Below, piece after piece: positions 45,481 through 57,866 of a DNA stretch of 64,000 nt. The position numbers and the translations under genes are program-made. Positions within the stretch are counted from its first letter, which is position 1, and the number at the start of each line of letters is the position of its first letter. The notes below the pieces were generated by a model. It was not told the origin of the DNA. It ran no database searches and saw only the letters and a list, made by a program, of their open reading frames with translations. The DNA comes from Platanthera guangdongensis. Lineage: Eukaryota; Streptophyta; Magnoliopsida; Asparagales; Orchidaceae. Where the stretch lies: positions 15,363,059-15,427,058 of the forward strand of contig CM077152.1 in NCBI GenBank assembly GCA_039583875.1. The letters are read 5' to 3'.

Positions 45481-46553
45481 CAGACAGGGGTGCAAAAAGC
45501 CCATGTGGTTGGGAACAGTTTGAATTTGTGGCGGCGGAGAGGGGACCGGAGGGCGATTAACTGTCGCGGTAAGTCCTCGGAGGAGCATGAGATCCGCCAG
45601 CTGGTCTTCGATGTGATCCAGTCGTTAAGAGTCTGATCTTGTCGTGGTGGAGGTGTTCTCGTCGGCGTGGGGGACCATGACCTGAGTCTTGGGCATGAAC
45701 CACGGCTAGGAGGGGGGGGGGGCAAGGGCCGCTGGAAGGCAGCTCCACTAGGTGGAGAAGGGCGGCCCGACACGGAGGCAGGCGGCGAGGAGGAGAAACA
45801 ACCGCTGGATTGCCGTCGAAGCCACAAGTCGGCCTCCGGGAAGCGGGAAAAAAGCTGGAGGGCCGCTGGAGGAGGTGTGGCAGAGTAGCGAGGGCTCTGG
45901 AGGAGGTGGGCGACACTGATTTGGTGGAAGCACTGTTGGAAGCAGTAGGCAGTGCTGGAATGGCTGGAGCAGATGACCGGGGTGAGGATCCGGGCCAGTC
46001 GGAGCAGACGATGCAGACAGCGGATCAGGCGATGCTGTCGGGCAGAATAGGCGGTGCGGCGGCTTGGGCGAAACAAGCAGATGCGCTCCTGGGGGTGACA
46101 TGGGCTGGGTCGCAGAATTCCTAGCGGTTGGATTGCAGAATCCCTAGCGGCAAGCGCGAGCGGACGAATCACCGAACCTGTAGCAGCGGATGTGGCCCTG
46201 GCAGAACGGAAGGAGGCAGACTGGTGTTATTAGGGTTCGGGAAAATCCTAATCGAGGCAGACCGGACCAAGTTGTTAGATCAAAGTGGTACCACGATCTA
46301 GAACAACAGTTGTGTTACATTAAAACAAAAATAAAGATACAAACAGGAGGTACTCCTGCCAAGCATCTGGAGGTTGTGTCCACCTAGACACTCCATTCTC
46401 CAAGAGAGTCAACACTCAAGACTCCAAAAGATGTCGCCCCTCTAAGCAAACTACCATTCTTATATATAGGCGAGTCAGCAAGTGGAAAAATACAAAGTAC
46501 GATAATGCCCATGGGCTACATAGACTCATAATAGTGGCGGCCGCGTTGTATCA

Positions 46554-47526
46554 TTTTTCATCATTTTATATGTGTATATGCTGATGAGCACCACATTTGA
46601 ATGGAGCATTTATAAAAAACTGGAATACGGATTTAAGAGATGCTTGTTGGCTGCATTAAAAATGTTCATGTAAGGCTACAAATAGACAGTAGGATTAGGT
46701 GAATAACTCACTTGGTATTGCGGCTACTTATTGGACTCACTCTATATAATCATTAAGCCTTAGCTTTATCTTTACCAACCATTGGTTTCCTAAAAAAGAA
46801 ATCAGAATACCTTTATATTCACAAACTCTCTTCAAGCCTTAAGAATAGTTATTGCAAACAAAAAAAATTATGTTGGTTTTGCCTTTTGTTGTTAGTAATT
46901 TTGCGCAATGTTGACATTTTACTTTCGGCTCTTCATTGATGCGGACCTTGTCGAAGTGCTCCACACGTGTGCACGATTCTTCTAATCCACTATTTTGTTC
47001 TCTGAATTTGTATCTCGGGGAGCAGTGGCATCAGGCGAGCAAATAAAAAAACTTGGAGAGTGGGGATTCTAGCGTAAGTGTGCCAGCATAAATGCGAAAC
47101 GAGCGCAAACCTCCAACTTCATCTCAGCCTTATAGCGAGTGAGGAGATTGAGAGATTATGAGGTAATCTTTTTTGTCCTAAAAAAATTAAGATCAGGGCC
47201 TACTGGCCTAAGCCTTATTTTTTGTCATTGAGACCCAATCCCAACGGCTGGGCTTTGGTCCCAATGAAAATAAACAAAGGCTTAGGCCTAGCCTAGCACC
47301 TTGGTTAATCCTAGCTAGGGATTAGGCTAGGCCTGCTACCAGTGCAATATGAGGCAGCAAGTCAGCAACAGTTGGTTGCCAAAACCGGGCTAGGCCCGGG
47401 CCTTACCCAGGCCAGACGGCCTGGTCTTGGACATACCCAAGCCAGACTGTAGATCGGACGAGCAGAGAAATGGTGTTCTTGTAAGGCTCCCTACACCCAA
47501 GCCTAGCCGGTCAAAAATCAGGAAGA
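46554..47526. other. Non-coding stretch
   Basis: AT-rich, then 47200-47526 with many 'ggcctaggc'/'gcctagcc' words in direct and inverted order. No gene seen. Ends where the segmental duplication begins. Confidence 0.35.
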
Positions 47527-47689
47527 CCCGGGCCGGGCTTTCGGGCTCGGGTTAAATTTCACCTTAATAGTAATCGGGAGAAGGGCATGAGTTGAAAGGT
47601 CGAGGATGTAGTGCCCATTCTCTAGCTGACCACTACTAATGATATTTTGTGTTTGGAGATCCTATATAACAAAGGAGGAAGAGAAAAAC

Positions 47690-48180
47690 ATTATTGAGTA
47701 GTTATCTTGTGTAATACTATTAACGATAGTAAGTTGAAGCGATTAAGAGCATGCAAAACATAGTGCAGATTAATAGTGGCACATTTCCAGATCCTGAGAT
47801 ATTGTAGGTTGAGCCATTGGCCATTGCTATATACCTTGGCAACATGGTTTGACTGTCTTTTAGGGTTCATTGGGATGGTCTGTGACTCGCAGCCACAAAT
47901 TCTACAATTCAAGAACTATAACTAGACAATATACCTTTGGTAGATGCGGATGACATTTCAACAGGAGAGGAGATTGATGGCAGAATGCCGTGAAGGTTCC
48001 GAAGAATTTCCTCTATTTAGGGAATAGGGATTGATAAGATCATTTGTCGTAGGCACATCAATTGAATGAGGATAAACATACTTCTGAAAACACACTCTTT
48101 CAGTATGATTAAGTTTGCCACATAATGAACATATGTTCCGAGGGGTGCCCCGATTGCCACAACCCCTATTTCATCTATTG
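47690..48180 (-). pseudogene. Copia gag knuckle and protease scrap (copy 1)
   Basis: Minus-strand frames give a CCHC knuckle CSLCGKLNHTERVCFQKY (about 48137-48084) and, further left, LHYVLHALNRFNLLSL (about 47778-47731), matching the end of Copia protease (L-x-NVLHVP-x-x-x-NLLS). Many stops and frameshifts. The same scrap is at 55483-55973 in copy 2. Confidence 0.6.
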
Positions 48181-50099
48181 CAGTGATGAGATCCTCCTAG
48201 GGGTGATCATTGGAAGAGTTAATCAAAGGACAGTGTTTGGTAAAGATTTACCGAAGAAGAGCCCGAGAACGTCGGTTGAATATCTCAGTCAGAGTAATCG
48301 TAAGAAGCATGGAACAAACATTAGGCAAAGATGACACGTGTGTGTGGAGAGAACATTCATGCGAACAATATGGGATGGTAGATGTGCCATCAACAGAACA
48401 ATACTAACATCCCAGCGTTGAACCCTTTGGGCATTTAGATTAATAGTCAATGAATGATGAGGAAGCTAAACATCAAAGATCAGTTTAACTTTGGCTATCA
48501 CATAGTTGATGTTATTTCCAGGTTTATGTGTGAAAGAGGAGGGATTATTGAGAGGATCATATAAATGGTACATGCTACCTTGGCTAGAATAGAATGAGCA
48601 AAAGTTCGCTCCACATCGATTTGACAGACTCATGTTCCATGAGAAGATCATAAGTGTTTTTGTCCATAGAGTTTAACATCCAAGATTGAATGCTACCATC
48701 ATTTGGTTGGGGTGTCATGAATGACTTGAAGAAGATGACCTCGCATTTAAAGGGCCTGATGTAAGGAGTTCGCTCACTGTGTCTAATTATTCCTATCAGT
48801 TGGAGTAAGCACTATAATTATGTCTTCCTCTCGGGGGAGATGTTGGATGTCGAGGATACATTCGTTTGAGTTTTTCATGTCAGTTTTTTATATTGGGAAT
48901 ATTTCATATATGGTGTTGTTACAAGCAAACCTGATTTGGTTTCTAACAAACCATTACTACTAGCAAATTCGATTTAGTTTCTAACGAACCATTGTTACTA
49001 GCAAACCTGCAATTTTAAAAATGGTTATTTGAAAGTCATTTTGTTACTAGTACACCACCATAAAAAATAGTAATAAAATTCATTATCTAATGGGAGAATT
49101 GTTTTCATTCTAAATAAGAAAAAAATCATTTGTTAGCATTGCAATGCTATCAAAAACCGATTATCAATTATGTGCCCCAAAACTCTTCACTTTTAGTGTC
49201 CAAAAATTTGTTCATCATCTTCCAACATTTAACTTCAAGTACACCAAAATATGCCATACCATTTTCTGTAAAAAAAATCATTAGCACAAAATTTAGGAAT
49301 TATACCAGATCATAAATGCAAGTTGTGGAATGGAGCGAGTTGGGAAAGGTGAATATCATACCAGCGGATCTGTAGCTCTGGTTCCAAACAAAGTCGCTCG
49401 AACAGTTTTTTCCTCCAAATCTAAAATCTTAAGAAATAATCACAAATTATGTGAGAAAATCTAGAATCAAAGCTATAATCACCAGAAAACTGTGTGCGAG
49501 CGAGAGCGAGAATGGGGGAGGAGATGACTTACTGGATATGGGCTTCCACCGACGAAGGAGGTCGAGTGGTGACACCGTCTGGGAGTCATGAACTGGAGAG
49601 GGTGGGGAGTCATGAACTGGAGAGGGAGGTGAGTCGCCAACGAGAGAGGGAGGATAGTCGCGAACGAGAGATGGAGGATAGTCGCGAACGAGAGATGGAG
49701 GGGGTATCGTCGGAGCACCGTCTGGGAGTCGCGAACGGGAGAGGGAGGGGAGTCGCGAACGTGAGTAACGAAGGGGGCAAATATGAATTTGGGCATGAGT
49801 TTGCTAGTAGCGGAATTGAGCCTTTCAAAATAACAAAAAAAAGTTGGGCGGATTTTGGATTTGCTAGAAGCCAAATGGAGTTTGCGTAATTATATAAATA
49901 TATCTAAAGAAGATGAAAATGAAAAAACGGTTGAGTCGGACGATATACCCATCGAAGTATGAAAATGTCTAGGGAATGAAGAAATTTTGTGGCTTACATG
50001 TTTTTTCAATAAAATACTGAAATCAAAGAAAATGTCAGACCAATGAAGAGAAAGTATCTTGATACATTTGTATAAGAACAAAGAGATGTACAAAATTGT
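48181..50099. other. Decayed Copia 5' region and repeats (copy 1)
   Basis: No intact gene. 48181-48800 is probably the rest of the decayed minus-strand gag. 49600-49760 carries 24-bp tandem units (ggatagtcgcgaacgagagatgga and variants), with one more unit here than in copy 2. The rest is AT-rich. Confidence 0.4.
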
Positions 50100-51345
50100 G
50101 TTAATTACAGAGGAATTAAATTGATGAGTTATACCATGAAACTATGAGAATGAGTAATAGAAATAAGAGTAAGACGGGAGACTAACATCTCAGAAAATCA
50201 ATTTGGATTCATGCTAGGGCGGTCGACTTTGGAAGCAGTACATCTCTTGAGGAAACTCATTGACAACTACCGAAAAAGAAAACAAGATTTGCATATGCTG
50301 TTCATCGACCTTGAGAAGGCCTATGATAGAGTTCCAGAGAGTTATTATGGAGAGTCTTAGAAAAGGAAGGTGTATTGTATCATACATTGACATAATCAAA
50401 GATATGTATATAAATTCAGTGACAAGGGTGAGGACATTTGGAGGATTGACACATGAATTCCCTATCACTGTTGGCTTACATCAAGGTTCATCTTTAAGCC
50501 CTTATCTCTTTACCCTTATCTTAGATGAGCTCACCAGACATATCCAACAAGCAATACCTTGGTGTTTATTGTTTGTGGATGAAATTGTTTTGGTCGATGA
50601 GACGTGCTAGGGTGTAAACGCAAAACTTGAATCTTGGCGAGACACTTTAGAAAAGAAGAGTTTTAGGTTGAACAGAGCAAAGACGGAATATATAGAGCTT
50701 AAATTTAACAATGTAAGAAGGTCAGATGACTTTGTTATTAAGTTGGGTGATCAAGATATTTCTCGTAGTGAGTGTTGTAATATCTTGGATTGTTAGTTCA
50801 AAAAGACGAAGGTATTGATAAAGATTTGACACATAAAATCCAAGCGGGGTTGGTTGAAGTGGAGAGGCGCGTCAGAGATCTTATGTGATCGTAAAATACC
50901 ATTAAAACATAAGGGCAAGTTTTGCCGTACTGCAATTAGATCAGCGATGTTCTATAGTTCTGAGTGTTGGGCAGTGAATTGTGTACATGAGAACAAAATT
51001 TGAGTTGAGGAGATTAGAATGCTCAGGTGGATGTGTGGACACACGAGACTGGATAAAATTCGTATTGAATGTATTCGAGATAAGACAGGAGTAGTACCAA
51101 TTGCAGAGAAGATGTGAGAAACTCGACTAAGATGGTTTGGAGACCATTAGAGGCACCTGTTAGGCGTTGTGAGAGTTTAGTTACTAGGCATGTTAAACGA
51201 GGGACGGGTAGAACAGTAAAGACTTGGAATGAAACTATAAGGAAAGACATGATGTACTTGGGCATTAGTGAGATTATGACAAAAGATAGGGCATAATGAC
51301 GACAAAGGATCCATATAGCTGACCCCCACTATAGTGGGATGAAGG
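50100..51345 (+). pseudogene. RTE-type LINE reverse transcriptase, dead (copy 1)
   Basis: Plus-strand remnant of a plant [25 protein letters not shown], then [17 protein letters not shown] near 50290; after a frameshift FPITVGLHQGSSLSPYLFTL near 50460; catalytic loop LLFVDEIVLVDE near 50570, where FADD is expected; a C-terminal segment with RHVKRGTGRTVKTWNETIRK near 51190; then tail 'cccactatagtgggat'. Stops (for example 50608) and frameshifts throughout, shared with copy 2, so it died before the duplication. The endonuclease domain is missing. Confidence 0.85.
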
Positions 51346-52419
51346 CTTGAGTGTTATTGTTTTATATATATTGATATATTAACAATTTTACACTTATTGA
51401 ATTTCTAAATTTTACAAACTAGTATGAACAATTTATGTTATCCAAATAAGAACATTATAATGTTGTAAATAAAACACTAAACACACATACAATTAAAAAA
51501 AACAGTTTGTAAGTTATTGATATTTGTGAATAACTATTCTACTTGCAACTATAACATCAAAATTTTAAAAATCAAATTCCTCAAATTTCTGACATATTGT
51601 ATTCTTGATCTATATTTTAATCATCGACAATAGTAAATGTTGTTAAACATGATCCTCATCCTACAAACTTCATGACTTAAGGTCTGCCTCATCCCCCGCA
51701 GACATTTTTCTCGTTTGTTTCTTCTTTCAGTGATGGTCATGTCTTTGCTCTCGATAATTCTAGAAGGTCTCATCGTATCTAGATCGGTGTTAATAATATC
51801 TCCAAATTGCACCCACGACAACCCCTCTCCAGAAAGGACTTAATCATTACCATCATCATTATCATCCTCACCATCACCATCCACCATCCCCTGTTGTACC
51901 TTCTCTGAATCTAGGCTCATGGTTGTCAAAGAATCTCGAGATGTGTTAGAATATATTGACTTCAACATAACATTGAGGTTTACAAAAAACTAGATCTTTC
52001 AATATTTCGCCGTCGATTCCTCTTCATGGAATGTATGTAAATTTTTTTAAATAATATAAATAATGCATAGATTTCTCATAATTATTGATTCCTTTTCTTG
52101 TTGTAGATGGTTGTACTTGGTGTGCAGAAACAATGAAATGTTTATAGGTTTTAACACTTCCATAAACTAATTAATTCCGGATGTGTTGTCAAAGTTAAGA
52201 TTCTTCGTCCCGAAAATTGTGTTGAATATTATAGTAGCCCGATTAGATATTTATCTCCTTAATAATGACTTCCTCCATCAAACCTCGTGTATTTAATCCT
52301 GCTTAATATTAAAATGCTGAAAGAAAAAAAATAAACATCCTTTTAAGGTCACTAAAATTTTTTTGATCCCAAGGAACTTCGTAAATATTGCTGTGGAGAT
52401 ATGATGTTTCTTGGTACTT
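51346..52419. other. Non-coding AT-rich stretch (copy 1)
   Basis: No supportable gene. A minus-strand frame at 51621-51821 is Arg/Lys/Met-rich and matches nothing I recognise. Equivalent sequence is at 59113-60185. Confidence 0.35.
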
Positions 52420-52822
52420 GATTGATGTTGTCATCCAATTTTTGTTTGTTATTCTTCTCCCCTTTCCATCCTTTGTACACTTCCCCGAGAACTTCAACTA
52501 AAAGGTATTTGGCTGTGTATGTTTCATCTGCATTAATAAAATCTCATATTGCAACTTGTTTTTCTAGGCTATTCAGCCACCCAAAAGGAGACAAATCTTA
52601 TCACTTCCCCACTTGTAGAGCCAATGTATTTATGGATGTCACAGTTTTGTTGAAAATGAATCTTACTTTCAAGATTTACTTTGGGGAAGATATTAGATGA
52701 AATGATATTTAGTCTTTCTATTTCGCTTGTGTTCATCCTAGGCTCCTAGCCCACAAATATTTTTTTCTTATAGTAGTCTGAATCATGACCCCTTTGTTGA
52801 GGACAATTCACTTGTTGGTGAG
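52420..52822 (+). pseudogene. Copia integrase C-terminal scrap (copy 1)
   Basis: Across frames on the plus strand: KVFGCVCFICI near 52503, then HPKGDKSYHFPTCR and VFMDVT near 52572-52640, then ENESYF. This matches the region after the Copia integrase core (K-x-FGC-x-C-F ... QKGYKCY ... DVTF-x-E). Broken by several shifts. Interrupted on the right by the small LTR element. Confidence 0.6.
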
Positions 52823-52827
52823 GATTA

Positions 52828-54504
52828 TGTTACGTGCCGGTGATTGTGGGAAGAGGAGGCGGAGATATAAGGGGTAAACCCTAGAAGGAGAGGGGAGATG
52901 AGAAGAACTAGAGAGAGAGAAGTTAGAGAGAGAACAGAACATTCATTAATATTTTGCTTAAAGGTTACATGACCCTCAAAGGCCCATATATAGGCACCGA
53001 TGACAACGACTTGATACAACGACTCGAAACAACGACTCGACTAATAATAATAATAATAATAAACTAACTACCTGACTCGATACAACAGCTCGACTCATAA
53101 TAATAATAATAAACTAATAATAATATAAGATAACCAATGGAGGACCCGTAACACTCCATCCGTCTTTCAAAACGAGCTTGCCCTCAAGATCGTACTCCCT
53201 GCGGTTGGCCGGACCATCTGGTACCTTGATCTCCCTCCATAACAAGGAGCGGTAACGTGTAGCGGTAACGTGTAGCGGTTGCAGTGGCGTCGGCGGTAAA
53301 AATATATATATAGACATATATAAAAGGCAAAACTATCAAATTGGTCCCTAAATTTTGAGTACTTTTTCAAATCAGTTCCTAAATTTTCAAATGATTCAAA
53401 TAGGTCCCTAAACTATTAAAACCAGTAAAAGGAGCCTACCCTCATAGGGACCAATTTGAGATTACTTTGAACTGATTTTAATAGTTTAGGGACTTATTTG
53501 AATCATTTGAAAGTTTAGGGACTGATTTGAAAAAGATCCAAAAGTTTAGGGACCAATTTGATAATTTTGCCTATATAAAATAATAAAAAAGAGAAGAGAT
53601 GTGTGGTGGACAGGACTTTAGGGAATTAAATAAGAAGAGATGAGGCCGGATTGTGTTAAAGCTGGAGGTGACGTGAGGGGGATAGCTACGACCTCAAGGA
53701 GAGATAAGAAAAATTAATAATGAGAATAACGATGGGAAAGGCAGAAGGCTCGTTTGGAATCGGACCGAGAGAATATGGTCGGCAGACGGAGCAGGCGGGC
53801 GGTGCTTTCTTCGACGGGAGACGTCTTCGATGGAGATGTCTTCGACGGGTTAGGTCGGAAGGAGATGCTGTTGCTGGATGCGCTCCCAGATACAGGAGAC
53901 GACGGCGGCGCAACACCAACAGAGCGCGGCTTGGGCGGGTGAGAAAGCTGCGGTTGCTGACTTCGACGGAAGGGGTCGGGAGGAGATGTTGGATTCCGGT
54001 TGGTATTGCTAGAAGTCGACGGGGCTGGAGGCTGTGGATTTGAAGCGGATGCGGCCGGAGAACTGGAGAAGCAAAACGCTTTGCGGCTGCTGAGGGAGTG
54101 GATGAGTAGCAGTGTTGGAAGTCGCGCGAGGGCTGCTAGCGGAAACAACGGCGACACAGTGGAGGCTTGCATCGACAGTCGGAAGGAAGGATGGCGTGCA
54201 AGAACTCAGCGGCCAAGGGGAGGAACCTCCCTCTGATACCAAGTTGTTACGTGCTAGTGATTGTGGGGAGAGGAGACAGAGATACAAGGGGTAAACCCTA
54301 GAAGGAGAGGGGAGATGAGAAGAACTAGAGAGAGAGAGAAGTTAGAGAGAGAACAAAACATTCATTAATATTTTGCTTAAAGGTTACATGACCCCCAAAG
54401 GCCCATATATAGGCACCGATGGCAACGACTCGATACAACGACTCGACTCATAATAATAATAATAATAAATTAACTACCTGACTCGATACAACGACTCGAC
54501 TCAT
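52828..54504 (-). mobile_element. Small non-autonomous LTR element, copy E2 (truncated)
   Basis: Left LTR 52828-53153 (TGTTACGTGCC...GGACCCGTAACA), preceded by GATTA (52823-52827). Right LTR begins at 54245 after the minus-strand primer site (complement ctctgatacca, 54230-54240) but stops at 54504, where the duplication breaks. Same site and target duplication as E3, so both descend from one insertion. Internally there is a minus-strand polyprotein tail (KVPDGPANRREYDLEGKLV near 53200) and a Ser/Pro-rich frame (53714-54172). No protease, RT or integrase. Confidence 0.85.
53326..53571. mobile_element. Mutator-type MITE present only in copy 1
   Basis: 246 bp with long terminal inverted repeats (GGCAAAACTATCAAATTGGT... 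and ...ACCAATTTGATAATTTTGCC). Flanked by a 9-bp target duplication TATATAAAA (53317-53325, 53572-53580). The matching place in copy 2 (about 61078-61090) has a single TATATAAAA and no insert, an exact empty site. A 9-bp duplication fits the Mutator superfamily. Confidence 0.93.
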
Positions 54505-54662
54505 AGGAAGGTTATTGAGAAGGTGGAGATGGCTGCATAGGTGAATGGTGTGGAGATGGTAGAGGAGAAGAAACAAGAGGAGCAGAAACCTCTTCTGGGG
54601 TTGAGTGAGTGGCTGGAACAGCTCTGGTGATTTCAGAAGCAACCCTAGATGATGATGCCCTT
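54505..54662. other. Spacer between duplication copies, left part
   Basis: Purine-rich on the plus strand (Ser/Pro/Val frame on the minus). Probably Tekay-type internal DNA or unrelated, and unidentified. Lies against a TGTAACACCCC LTR start. Confidence 0.3.
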
Positions 54663-55319
54663 GTGTAACACCCCAAATCCCAGTATTGGGAAAAGTTGGG
54701 TGACACGGCCTGGGACACGGGCGTGTCCCAGAGCGTGTCCTGCTCGAGTGAGCAGCCGGCTAGTGTTCGACGAAATTCTGTTTTGCGAACAATAAGGGAA
54801 CACGCCCTCTGACACGGGCGTGTCATGGGCCGTGTCTCCCTTTGCTCGACGAACTTCGTTCGACGAAGTTGAGCTGGGGGGCGTGTCTGCTTCCGTGTAT
54901 GGGCACACGGCCTGACACACGGGCATGTCACAGGCTGTGTCCTTTGCGGAATGTGCCCAAGGCATTGAGGCCTGATGAACATGGGCATGACACTGGTGTG
55001 TCTTAGGGTACACGGTCTGTGATACGGGCGTGTCACTGGTCGTGTCCCGATCGGGTTGAAGTTGATTTTGGGCAGCCTGATGTACACGGCCACATACACG
55101 GGCGTGTCTGAAGACGTGTCAGGTGACACGGCCTGTGCCACGGGCGTGTCACATGGTCGTATACTTGTCTGGCTAAGTCGGTTGTGTACCACTTAAGGTA
55201 CACGGCCTGTGACACAGACATGTCACAGGCCGTGTCAGGCATGAATTATCCTTTTGTGGCAAAAATTGTGGCAGTCAATTTCCTCAGCTGAGATCAAATG
55301 GCTGAGAGTCGTCCCTGAG
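54663..55319 (+). mobile_element. Tekay/Del-type LTR fragment
   Basis: Starts TGTAACACCCC and then carries many ACACGGGCGTGTC/CACAGGCCGTGTC-type palindromes, as in the solo LTR at 10554-12638 and in the same orientation. It is only the first ~655 bp of such an LTR, cut where copy 2 of the duplication starts (55320). The minus-strand open frame of about 226 codons here is a repeat artefact. Confidence 0.7.
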
Positions 55320-55482
55320 CCCGGGTCGGGCTTTCGGGCTCGGGTTAAATTTCACCTTAATAGTAATCGGGAGAAGGGCATGAGTTGAAAGGTCGAGGAT
55401 GTAGTGCCCATTCTCTAGCTGACCACTACTAATGATATTTTGTGTTTGGAGATCCTATATAACAAAGGAGGAAGAGAAAAAC

Positions 55483-55973
55483 ATTATTGAGTAGTTATCT
55501 TGTGTAATACTATTAACGATAGTAAGTTGAAGCGATTAAGAGCATGCAAAACATAGTGCAGATTAATAGTGTCACATTTCCAGATCCAGAGATATTGTAG
55601 GTTGAGCCATTGGCCATTGCTATATACCTTGGCAACATGGTTTGACTGTCTTTTAGGGTTCATTGGGATGGTCTGTGACTCGCAGCCACAAATTCTACAA
55701 TTCAAGAACTATAACTAGACAATATACCTTTGGTAGATGCGGATGACATTTCAACAGGAGAGGAGATTGATGGCAGAATGCCGTGAAGATTCCGAAGAAT
55801 TTCCTCTATTTAGGGAATAGGGATTGATAAGACCATTTGTCGTAGGCACATCAATTGAATGAGGATAAACATACTTCTGAAAACACACTCTTTCAGTATG
55901 ATTAAGTTTGCCACATAATGAACATATGTTCCGAGGGGTGCCCCGATTGCCACAACCCCTATTTCATCTATTG
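55483..55973 (-). pseudogene. Copia gag knuckle and protease scrap (copy 2)
   Basis: Counterpart of 47690-48180 with the same knuckle and NLLSL segment and the same frame breaks. Confidence 0.6.
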
Positions 55974-57866
55974 CAGTGATGAGATCCTCCTAGGGGTGAT
56001 CATTGGAAGAGTTAATCAAAGGACAGTGTTTGGTAAAGATTTACCGAAGAAGAGCCCGAGAACGTCGGTTGAATATCTCAGTCAAAGTAATCGTAAGAAG
56101 CATGGAACAAACATTAGGCAAAGATGACACGTGTGTGTGGAGAGAACATTCATGCGAACAATATGGGATGGTAGATGTGCCATCAACAGAACAATACTAA
56201 CATCCCAGCGTTGAACCCTTTGGGCATTTAGATTAATAGTCAATGAATGATGAGGAAGCTAAACATCAAAGATCAGTTTAACTTTGGCTATCACATAGTT
56301 GATGTTATTTCCAGGTTTATGTGTGAAAGAGGAGGGATTATTGAGATGATCATATAAATGGTACATGCTACCTTGGCTAGAATAGAATGAGCAAAAGTTC
56401 GCTCCACATCAATTTGACAGACTCATGTTCCATGAGAAGATCATAATTGTTTTGTCCATAGAGTTTAACATCCAAGATTGAATGCTACCATCATTTGGTT
56501 GGGGTGTTATGAATGACTTGAAGAAGATGACCTCGCATTTAAAGGGCCTGATGTAAGGAGTTCGCTCACTGTGTCTAATTATTCCTATCAGTTGGAGTAA
56601 GCACTATAATTATGTCTTCCTCTCGGGGGAGATGTTGGATGTCGAGGATACATTCGTTTGAGTTTTTCATGTCAGTTTTTTATATTGGGAATATATCATA
56701 TATGGTGTTGTTACAAACAAACTTGATTTGGTTTCTAACAAACCATTACTACTAGCAAATTCGATTTAGTTTCTAACGAACCATTGTTACTAGCAAACCT
56801 GCAATTTTAAAAATGGTTATTTGAAAGTCATTTTGTTACTAGTACACCACCATAAAAAATAGTAATAAAATTCATTATCTAATGGGAGAATTGTTTTCAT
56901 TCTAAATAAGAAAAAAAATCATTTGTTAGCATTGCAATGCTATCAAAAACCGATTATCAATTATGTGCCCCAAAACTCTTCACTTTTAGTGTCCAAAAAT
57001 TTGTTCATCATCTTCCAACATTTAACTTCAAGTACACCAAAATATGCCATACCATTTTCTATAAAAAAAATCATTAGCACAAAATTTAGGAATTATACCA
57101 GATCATAAATGCAAGTTGTGGAATGGAGCGAGTTGGGAAAGGTGAATATCATACCAGCGGATCTGTAGCTCTGGTTCCAAACAAAGTCGCTCGAACAGTT
57201 TTTTCCTCCAAATCTAAAATCTTAAGAAATAATCACAAATTATGTGAGAAAATCTAGAATCAAAGCTATAATCACCAGAAAACTGTGTACGAGCGAGAGC
57301 GGGGATGGGAGAGGAGATGACTTACTGGATATGGGCTTCCACCGACGAAGGAGGTCGAGTGGTGACACCGTCTGGGAGTCATGAACTGGAGAGGGTGGGG
57401 AGTCATGAACTGGAGAGGGAGGTGTCGCCAACGAGAGAGGGAGGATAGTCGCGAACGAGAGATGGAGGGGGTATCGTCGGAGCACCGTCGGGGAGTCGCG
57501 AACGGGAGAGGGAGGGGAGTCGCGAACGTGAGTAACGAAGGGGGCAAATATGAATTTGGGCATGAGTTTGCTAGTAGCGGAATTGAGCCTTTCAAAATAA
57601 CAAAAAAAAGTTGGGCGGATTTTGGATTTGCTAGAAGCCAAATGGAGTTTGTGTAATTATATAAATATATCTAAAGAAGATGAAAATGAAAAAACGGTTG
57701 AGTCGGACGATATACCCATCGAAGTATGAAAATGTCTAGGGAATGAAGGAATTTTGTGGCTTACATATTTTTTCAATAGAATACTGAAATAAAAAAAAAT
57801 ATCAGACCAATGAAGAGAAAGTATCTTGATACATTTGTATAAGAACAAAGAGATGTACAAAATTGT
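55974..57866. other. Decayed Copia 5' region and repeats (copy 2)
   Basis: Counterpart of 48181-50099. The 24-bp repeat at 57430-57500 has one unit fewer than copy 1. No intact gene. Confidence 0.4.

Larger units (their letters stand above)
42098..46553 (-). mobile_element. Gypsy deletion derivative (LTR-gag-delta pol-LTR)
   Basis: Two related LTRs in the same orientation (about 42098-42350 and 46288-46553), both running from 'gatctagaacaa' to 'gtatca' with shared 'aagatacaaacaggagg' and 'gataatgcccatgggctaca'. Between them on the minus strand are a Gypsy gag (about 45480-44740) and a polyprotein C-terminus (DLEDKIVFRAGHID, about 42350-42400). Protease, RT, RNase H and integrase are missing. 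A primer-site-like 'tggtaccactttgatc' (minus strand) lies by the right LTR. Exact ends and target duplication are not resolved. A second element (42473-44731) is nested inside. Confidence 0.7.
47527..54504. repeat. Segmental duplication, copy 1
   Basis: Collinear with 55320-62012. The offset is 7793 bp from 47527 to about 49600, 7766-7767 after the loss of a 24-bp repeat unit and 2 bp in copy 2, 7763 near 53114, and 7508 after the MITE at 53326. In a 420-bp stretch compared by eye (from 48001) I count three differences. Copy 1 ends abruptly inside the right LTR of its embedded element, at 'gactcgactcat' (54504). Confidence 0.93.

Noticed and set aside
50100..51345. Endogenous pararetrovirus origin for the reverse transcriptase remnants
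   Set aside because: The motif order and 3' tail fit an RTE LINE, and other RT remnants have Copia order (integrase before RT); no movement or coat protein was seen.
54512..55192. 226-codon minus-strand open frame
   Set aside because: It spans palindromic Tekay LTR repeats (cacggcctgt...gggcgtgtc) and matches no family.
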